26,869 nt of DNA from an uncultured Selenomonadales bacterium. GTDB taxonomy: Bacteria > Bacillota > Negativicutes > Selenomonadales > Selenomonadaceae. The notes under the pieces were generated by a model that was not told the origin of the DNA, did no database searches, and was given only the letters and a program-made list of their open reading frames with translations. Below are positions 22,191 through 26,869 of this stretch, one piece after another. The DNA lies in NCBI GenBank assembly GCA_937877655.1, contig CALFJC010000146.1:1-26869 (forward strand), given 5' to 3'. Position 1 is the stretch's first letter; each line of letters begins with the position of its first letter. The position numbers were made by a program, and so were the translations under genes.

Positions 22191-22219
22191 TAGACAGTTT
22201 GAACAAAGAATTGTACAAT
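22191..22219 (+). promoter_or_regulatory. rel promoter
   Basis: TAGACA (22191-22196), a 17-nt spacer and TACAAT (22214-22219). It shares two long blocks with the recJ promoter. Confidence 0.65.
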
Positions 22220-22242
22220 CAAATCGGTTGGGAGGCGATAAA

Positions 22243-24471
22243 ATGAACGACAAGGGAAAACCGCCCGTGACAATAGAATTTTTGATGGACGCGGTTAAAA
22301 ATTATCAGCCCGATGCGGATTTGGAGCTGATACAGCGAGCATATCTGGTTGCAAAGGAAGGGCACAAGGGACAAACGCGGGCGTCGGGCGAGCCGTACAT
22401 AAATCATCCGCTGAATGTCGCCGCGATTTTAACGGAATTGCAGCTCGACGACAAAACGATAGCCGCCGCAATTCTTCATGACGTGGTTGAAGATACACTT
22501 TTCACACTGGACGAAATTACAGACATGTTCGGCGATGAAATTGCGCTTTTAATCGACGGCGTGACGAAAATCGGGCAAATTTATTTCAAAACCAAAGAGC
22601 AACAGCAAATTGAGGCGTATCGCAAGCTGATAATCGCGACGGCAAAAGACTTGCGAGTAATTTTGATAAAACTCGCCGACCGATTGCACAACATGCGAAC
22701 ATTAAAATTCATGCGCGAGGATAAACGCAAAAGAATTGCTCAAGAGACAATGGAACTTTACGCGCCGCTGGCAAATCGGCTCGGAATTTCAAATATCAAG
22801 TGGGAATTGGAAGATTTATGCCTGCGATATTTGGAGCCGGACGTTTATTATGATTTAGTTGAACACGTCAAGCAAAAACGGCGCGAGCGGCAAATTTATA
22901 TCAGCGAAGCGGTGCGATTGATTGAGGAAGAGTTTGATGAATTGGAAATTCACGCGTCGATAAGCGGGCGGGCAAAACATTTCTACAGCATTTATAAAAA
23001 AATGAAGCGCGACCATAAAGAAATCGGCGAAATTTACGATTTGTCGGCGGTAAGGATTCTGGTTGACGACGTTAAGGATTGTTACAGCGTTTTGGGCGTG
23101 ATTCATTCCAAGTGGCGACCGATTCCCGGGCGATTCAAAGATTATATCGCGGTTCCGAAAAGCAACGGCTATCGCTCTTTGCATACAACGGTTATGGCAC
23201 TCGGTTATCCGCTTGAAATTCAAATAAGAACATTCGCAATGCATAAAATTTCGGAGTATGGAGTTGCGGCGCATTGGAAATACAAGGAAAGCGGCGAATC
23301 AAGGGCTGCCAACAGCGACAGAGATCAAAAAATTTCTTTGTTTCGACAGATGGCAAACTTGCAAAAGGAAATTAAAGACCCGAAAGAGTATCTTGAGGCG
23401 TTGAAGTTGGATTTTTTCAGCGATGAAGTTTTTGTTTTCACGCCGGGCAGAGATTTGGTAGTTTTGCCGCAAGGATCAAACCCGATTGACTTTGCTTATC
23501 GAATTCATACCGAAGTAGGACATCATTGCGTGGGCGCGAAAGTCAACGGACGCATTGTTCCGCTGGAATATAAGTTGCAAAACGGAGATTTTGTCGAAGT
23601 TGTGACAAATCGTTCAAACAACGGACCGAGCAGAGACTGGTTGAATATCGTTGCGTCGAGCGATACCCGCAGTAAAATCCGTTCTTGGTTCAAAAAAGAA
23701 AATCGCGAAGAAAATATCGAACACGGACGCGAATTAATCGAATCTGAAATCAGAAAACTCGGCTACTCCGTCAAAGATTTGCTGAAAGAAAACCGTTTGG
23801 AGCTCGTTGCAAAGAGAATGAGCATTGCCAACGAAGAAGATTTGCTGGCGGGCGTCGGTTACGGCGGAACTTCGCTCCATTCGGTGATAACCAAGCTCGT
23901 TGAACTTCATAAAAAGGAAATTAACGCGAATAATGCGCCCGAAGTCTCCGAATTGCTTTCCGAAATTAAAAAAATCCCCGAACGCAAGCAAAAAAAATCC
24001 GAAATGGGAATTTTGGTCGAGGGAAAGAGAGGATTTGTCGTCAGACGCGCAAAATGTTGCAATCCGATACCGGGCGACGAAATTGCGGGCTATATCACTC
24101 GCGGACGCGGCGTTTCCGTTCACAGAACCGATTGTCCGAACATTTTAAACGGCGCATCCGATGTAAATCGCATGATTGATGTAAGTTGGGACACTTCAAC
24201 CGACGAACTTTACACGGTTGAGATTGAAATTGTCTGCGAAGACAAAACGGGCGTCCTTGCCGACTTAATCGCCGTGCCTGCAGAGATGAAACTCAATCTT
24301 CATTCGATTCATGCCGCTCCGAATAAATTTGATAAGACTTCGACGGTAAATCTCGGCGTTGAAGTTCAAAACGCCAAGCAAATCGAAACGATTATGAACA
24401 AATTGCGGCGCGTCGATAAGGTTTACAGCGTAATTCGCCCCATGAAAAAGCAATTAGCAATTAGCAATTAG
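22243..24471 (+). CDS. rel: bifunctional (p)ppGpp synthetase/hydrolase Rel
   Basis: This 742-residue RSH protein makes and degrades the alarmone (p)ppGpp. Domains in order: an HD hydrolase with intact HDVVED at 79-84; a synthetase with VRILVDDVKDCYSVLGVIHS and GYRSLH (309-314); a TGS domain from about 394 (DEVFVFTPGRDLVVLPQG); a zinc-finger/RIS region with CC at 605-606 and HRTDCPN; and a C-terminal ACT domain (about 665-735). Both catalytic halves look complete, so it should act in both directions. I start at ATG 22243, after GGGAGGCG; an in-frame extension to 22144 would overlap recJ, the terminator and the promoter. The last residues (QLAISN) are encoded by a heptad repeat. Confidence 0.96.
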   Translation: MNDKGKPPVTIEFLMDAVKNYQPDADLELIQRAYLVAKEGHKGQTRASGEPYINHPLNVAAILTELQLDDKTIAAAILHDVVEDTLFTLDEITDMFGDEIALLIDGVTKIGQIYFKTKEQQQIEAYRKLIIATAKDLRVILIKLADRLHNMRTLKFMREDKRKRIAQETMELYAPLANRLGISNIKWELEDLCLRYLEPDVYYDLVEHVKQKRRERQIYISEAVRLIEEEFDELEIHASISGRAKHFYSIYKKMKRDHKEIGEIYDLSAVRILVDDVKDCYSVLGVIHSKWRPIPGRFKDYIAVPKSNGYRSLHTTVMALGYPLEIQIRTFAMHKISEYGVAAHWKYKESGESRAANSDRDQKISLFRQMANLQKEIKDPKEYLEALKLDFFSDEVFVFTPGRDLVVLPQGSNPIDFAYRIHTEVGHHCVGAKVNGRIVPLEYKLQNGDFVEVVTNRSNNGPSRDWLNIVASSDTRSKIRSWFKKENREENIEHGRELIESEIRKLGYSVKDLLKENRLELVAKRMSIANEEDLLAGVGYGGTSLHSVITKLVELHKKEINANNAPEVSELLSEIKKIPERKQKKSEMGILVEGKRGFVVRRAKCCNPIPGDEIAGYITRGRGVSVHRTDCPNILNGASDVNRMIDVSWDTSTDELYTVEIEIVCEDKTGVLADLIAVPAEMKLNLHSIHAAPNKFDKTSTVNLGVEVQNAKQIETIMNKLRRVDKVYSVIRPMKKQLAISN

Positions 24472-24533
24472 CAATGAGCAATGGAAAATGGTAAAATTCA
24501 TTACTAATTACTCATTACACATTACTCATTGCC
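24450..24533. repeat. 84-nt heptad-phased inverted repeat between rel and the DUF3084 gene
   Basis: Twelve 7-nt units in unbroken register: GCAATTA/GCAATGA units on the left, a degenerate centre, CATTACT/CATTACA units on the right. The arms are partly complementary. The first three units encode the last residues of Rel and its stop codon; the last unit lies just before the GGAGGTG site of the next gene. Confidence 0.88.
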
Positions 24534-24549
24534 TTTTGGAGGTGTTTTA

Positions 24550-25809
24550 TTGGAAGGAATTTATTTAATTTTGGTTATGATAGTGACGGGCGGCGCGATT
24601 GCCTTTATCGGAGACAAACTCGGAACAAAAATCGGCAAAAAACGCCTTTCGATATTCGGCTTGCGCCCGCGTCACACGTCAATGATCGTTACGGTCGTGA
24701 CGGGTTGCCTTATAACGGGACTTTCAATCGGTTTTATGGCACTTATTTCAGAAAATGTTCGCACGGCACTTTTCGGGATGGAAGAATTGCGCCAAACAAT
24801 GGATGCAACCTTCAAAGAGCTCGACGATGCGACGGAAAATCTTCTTGTGGCGCAATCGGAGTTTGAAAAGGCAAATGCAAATCTGCGCGAGTCAAAAGAA
24901 GAAATTATCGCGTTGAAAAGCGAGCAGGAAGAGCTCCGTGCAGAATCAGACCGCCTTAAGGAAGGTAACGAGCGACTTGAGGCGACAAATTCAGCCCTTG
25001 CCGCGCAAAATGAAAATCTTCTCGGCACAAATGCCGCGTTGGAGGAGGATAATAAAAAACTCGGCGATTTTAACGTCACTTTGACCGCCGATAACGAAAA
25101 ACTTTCCTTGAATAACGAACAACTTTCTTCCGACAACGAAAAACTCTCTGCCGACAACAGCGAACTTGAGGAGCGCAACAAAAATTTGCGCGAAGGAATC
25201 ATTGCGATTCGCGAAGGCGATATAACTTTGCGGGCGGGCGAAGTTTTGGCTAGCGGAATCATAAAAGGCGGGCGAAATGCCGAAGAAATTTCTGAAGACA
25301 TCAATTCTCTTGCCGAAACGGCGACGCAAAATCTGATTCAACGCTTCGGCGGCGATGAAGATAATTCTGTTTGGATTTATCAGCCGGAATTGCACCGAAT
25401 CATTGAGGAAATTGAAAAAAGCGGGCGCGATATGGTTTTGAGAATCACGGCGGCGGGAAATATGGTTCGCGGCGAGCCCGTGCGCAGTAAACTCGCAATT
25501 TATCCCAACGAATTAATTTTCAAGAAAAATGAATTGGTTCTCGCCAAAAATTACAAAATCGACGGCGAAAACTCGCCCGAAATAATTTTACAGGATTTTT
25601 TGACGGAAATAAATCGAACGGCGATTGAAAAGGGAATTTTGAGCGATCCTTTGACGGGAAGCGTCGGAAGTATGGACGGAACACAGCTTTATGAAATTTT
25701 TGATTCGATAAGCACGGCGAAAGGGAAAATTTTATTGAAGGCAACCGCCCGCGAGGAAACAACTTCGCTCGGTCCGTTGCGATTGAACATAAAATTGGAG
25801 CAAAAATAA
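24550..25809 (+). CDS. DUF3084 membrane-anchored coiled-coil protein
   Basis: This 419-residue protein has two N-terminal membrane helices (about 2-24 and 49-70), a basic linker with KRLSIFGLRPRHTSM, and a long coiled coil (about 80-215). The coil has an internal repeat (DNEKLSxNNEQLSSDNEKLSADN). A C-terminal DUF3084 domain follows (about 215-419). The family function is unknown; this layout recalls envelope or division scaffolds. The start is TTG at 24550, 5 nt after GGAGGTG (24539-24544). It overlaps the next gene by 1 nt (TAATG), so the two form an operon. Confidence 0.85.
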   Translation: MEGIYLILVMIVTGGAIAFIGDKLGTKIGKKRLSIFGLRPRHTSMIVTVVTGCLITGLSIGFMALISENVRTALFGMEELRQTMDATFKELDDATENLLVAQSEFEKANANLRESKEEIIALKSEQEELRAESDRLKEGNERLEATNSALAAQNENLLGTNAALEEDNKKLGDFNVTLTADNEKLSLNNEQLSSDNEKLSADNSELEERNKNLREGIIAIREGDITLRAGEVLASGIIKGGRNAEEISEDINSLAETATQNLIQRFGGDEDNSVWIYQPELHRIIEEIEKSGRDMVLRITAAGNMVRGEPVRSKLAIYPNELIFKKNELVLAKNYKIDGENSPEIILQDFLTEINRTAIEKGILSDPLTGSVGSMDGTQLYEIFDSISTAKGKILLKATAREETTSLGPLRLNIKLEQK

Positions 25810-26195
25810 TGTTTATGGGTATTGATCCGGGACGCGACAAGTGCGGAGTGGCGATTTTGACGGCGACGGGCGAAATAAAATTCCAGCGCGTCATTTCTAC
25901 GGAAGAACTCGACGTTGCAATAAAAAATCTCGCGGCGGAGTTTGAAATAGAAAAAGTAATTTTGGGCGACGGCACAACTCACAAGGCGGCGGCAAAAAAA
26001 ATTTCGGCGGCAGGCTTAACTTTTGAGCTTGTCGACGAAAAACATACCACCGAAGAAGCGCGGCGCGAATTTTGGAAAAAAAATCCGCCGAGCGGTTGGC
26101 GAAAATTCTTGCCTACCTCAATGCAAGTGCCACCCGAACCCGTCGATGCCATTGTCGCGGAAATTTTGGTTAAGAGATTCTTGCATATCGGATAA
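25809..26195 (+). CDS. YqgF/RuvX-like RNase H-fold nuclease
   Basis: This 128-residue protein starts MFMGIDPGRDKCGVAIL, the first strand of the YqgF/RuvC-like RNase H fold with a catalytic aspartate (D6). It continues with VILGDGTTHKAAAKK and ends with EPVDAIVAEILVKRF, carrying a C-terminal aspartate. The family processes pre-16S rRNA ends or resolves branched DNA. This version is probably a divergent paralog found beside DUF3084, rather than the housekeeping YqgF. A terminator follows. Confidence 0.8.
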   Translation: MFMGIDPGRDKCGVAILTATGEIKFQRVISTEELDVAIKNLAAEFEIEKVILGDGTTHKAAAKKISAAGLTFELVDEKHTTEEARREFWKKNPPSGWRKFLPTSMQVPPEPVDAIVAEILVKRFLHIG

Positions 26196-26202
26196 AAAAA
26201 TG

Positions 26203-26229
26203 AAAGCCGCTTGAAAAACAGCGGCTTTT
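26203..26229 (+). terminator. terminator after the YqgF-like gene
   Basis: AAAGCCGC pairs with GCGGCTTT around a 10-nt loop, followed by T-rich sequence. The loop contains the -35 of the next promoter. Confidence 0.8.
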
Positions 26230-26239
26230 GTTTTATAAT
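26211..26239 (+). promoter_or_regulatory. promoter of the small hydrophobic ORF
   Basis: TTGAAA (26211-26216), a 17-nt spacer and TATAAT (26234-26239). The -35 lies in the terminator loop, so termination and initiation signals are nested. The 364 nt between the YqgF-like and MmeI-like genes holds this promoter, the small ORF, and a second terminator. Confidence 0.75.
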
Positions 26240-26313
26240 TCGCCTTGTGCTTGTTGCCTTGCGGCAAAAGGCGGTTTTAATCAGAGAAAGCCCCCGGAAA
26301 GGGGGTGGAGCTG

Positions 26314-26388
26314 ATGTTCACGATTATTTTTCGCATCATAATTCTTGTGATAATAATCCTCTGGATATTCACAGGAACAGCCGCCTAA
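26314..26388 (+). CDS. 24-residue hydrophobic peptide, type I toxin-like
   Basis: A 24-codon ORF encodes a peptide beginning MFTIIFRIIILVIIIL and ending TGTAA, a single membrane-spanning segment. It has a strong ribosome binding site (GGGGGTGGAG) and a promoter about 75 nt upstream. The site is partly buried in the hairpin CCCCCGGAAAGGGGG (26291-26305). AGAAAGCC (26285-26292) can pair with GGCTTTCT (26407-26414) downstream of the ORF, a 5'-3' closure seen in many type I toxin mRNAs. The peptide resembles Ibs- and Fst-type toxins in size and character, but not in clear sequence. No antisense promoter was confirmed. Confidence 0.55.
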   Translation: MFTIIFRIIILVIIILWIFTGTAA

Positions 26389-26473
26389 GCCTTCCCGGTG
26401 CGTAGCGGCTTTCTGTAACTTTATCTTAGTAACTTTCTTACATATGAGGGGCTAAACCGCCTTCAAGCATCTT

Positions 26474-26507
26474 GAGCCTTGCAGAAATGCGAGGCTCTTT
26501 TGTTTTT
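26474..26507 (+). terminator. terminator after the small hydrophobic ORF
   Basis: GAGCCTTGC pairs with GCGAGGCTC (one G/T pair), loop AGAAAT, followed by TTTTGTTTTT. Confidence 0.8.
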
Positions 26508-26520
26508 ACTGCCTTTAAAT

Positions 26521-26526
26521 TATAAT
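26521..26526 (+). promoter_or_regulatory. candidate -10 of the MmeI-like gene
   Basis: A perfect TATAAT lies 33 nt before the start codon. No good -35 is present at 16-18 nt, so activity is uncertain. Confidence 0.4.
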
Positions 26527-26559
26527 CGACGCAAGAAAATTTTGCAAGGGGGATTTGTT

Positions 26560-26869
26560 ATGGGTGTGAAAGATTTTGTGAATCAATGGCGCGAAGGCAT
26601 CGGAGAGCGCGCCAACTATCAAAAATTTTGGCTGACGCTCGTTCGCGACGTGTTCAGCGTCGATAAGCCCGAAAATTTTATCCAATTTGAGGTTCCCGTT
26701 AAGCTCAAGCACAAAAATTTCATTGACGCTTACTTTCCCGACTCAAAAGTCATTATCGAACAAAAAAATTTCGGCGTCGACCTTGAAAAATCTATCACGC
26801 AAGCCGACGGAACCAAATTAACGCCCTTTGAACAGGCTCGAAGGTACATTTCAGGGCTTCCGCTCTCCA
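26560..26869 (+). CDS. MmeI-like Type IIL restriction-modification enzyme, N-terminal part
   Basis: The first 103 codons of a gene that runs off the window. The sequence (FVNQWREGIGERANYQKFWL, then a hydrophobic LVRDVF, then FIDAYFPDSKVIIEQKNFG) matches the N-terminal nuclease domain of MmeI-family enzymes. D in FIDAYF and E-Q-K form a PD-(D/E)xK site. These single proteins combine nuclease, methyltransferase and target recognition domains and are usually over 800 residues. ATG at 26560 follows AAGGGGGA. It differs from the nuclease-methyltransferase copies at 10539 and 14435 and may belong to another defence locus to the right. Confidence 0.85.
   Translation, partial: MGVKDFVNQWREGIGERANYQKFWLTLVRDVFSVDKPENFIQFEVPVKLKHKNFIDAYFPDSKVIIEQKNFGVDLEKSITQADGTKLTPFEQARRYISGLPLS

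Noticed and set aside
22144..22242. Upstream in-frame extension of rel
   Set aside because: It covers the recJ terminator and the rel promoter, and RSH proteins do not have such a leader.

Overview
The window looks like a Bacillota chromosome, most likely Negativicutes (Selenomonas/Acidaminococcus-like). I infer this from the hpf and rimP-nusA-ylxR-infB translation block, a recJ followed by a bifunctional rel, a DUF3084 protein paired with a YqgF/RuvX-like nuclease, moderate GC, strong AGGAGG-type ribosome binding sites and frequent TTG starts. The genus is a guess; no rRNA is present to settle it.

Layout. (1) 1-5917: hpf on the minus strand, diverging from rimP-nusA-ylxR-infB. ylxQ, which usually sits between ylxR and infB, is missing, and a bare RBS-ATG-TAA lies there instead. 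(2) 6016-7476: a short CstA-family transporter. (3) 7549-19980: an accessory island. It opens with an XRE regulator and an ImmA/IrrE metallopeptidase. Three similar cassettes follow, each with its own sigma-70-type promoter: a DUF4417-family protein, a small Gly-rich-leader protein with toxin-like features, and a putative immunity protein. Each cassette is followed by a gene for an 800-residue nuclease-methyltransferase (Type IIG-like). Two of these are intact and the third is a deletion remnant. Two ordinary toxin-antitoxin pairs, HicA/HicB-like and Phd-like/PIN, close the island on divergent overlapping promoters. (4) 20075-26195: recJ, rel, DUF3084 and yqgF-like. (5) 26211-26869: a tiny hydrophobic ORF with type I toxin-like mRNA structure, then the start of an MmeI-like restriction-modification enzyme cut off by the window edge.

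The main candidate for something undescribed is the thrice-repeated DUF4417-toxin-immunity module interleaved with the nuclease-methyltransferase genes. Toxin 3 (BECR-like RNase) and toxin 1 (PD-(D/E)xK, CdiA-CT-like) resemble C-terminal warheads of polymorphic toxins. Here they are free-standing, have no visible secretion signal, and are always preceded by DUF4417. The upstream regions of the three methyltransferase loci are similar, and their 3' parts form a nearly constant module, so the island has grown by duplication and recombination.

A second notable feature is a family of intergenic elements built in strict 7-nt register, two of them 84 nt (12 heptads) long and forming inverted repeats. 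They abut or overlap the stop codons of hpf, infB and rel and also lie in front of rimP.
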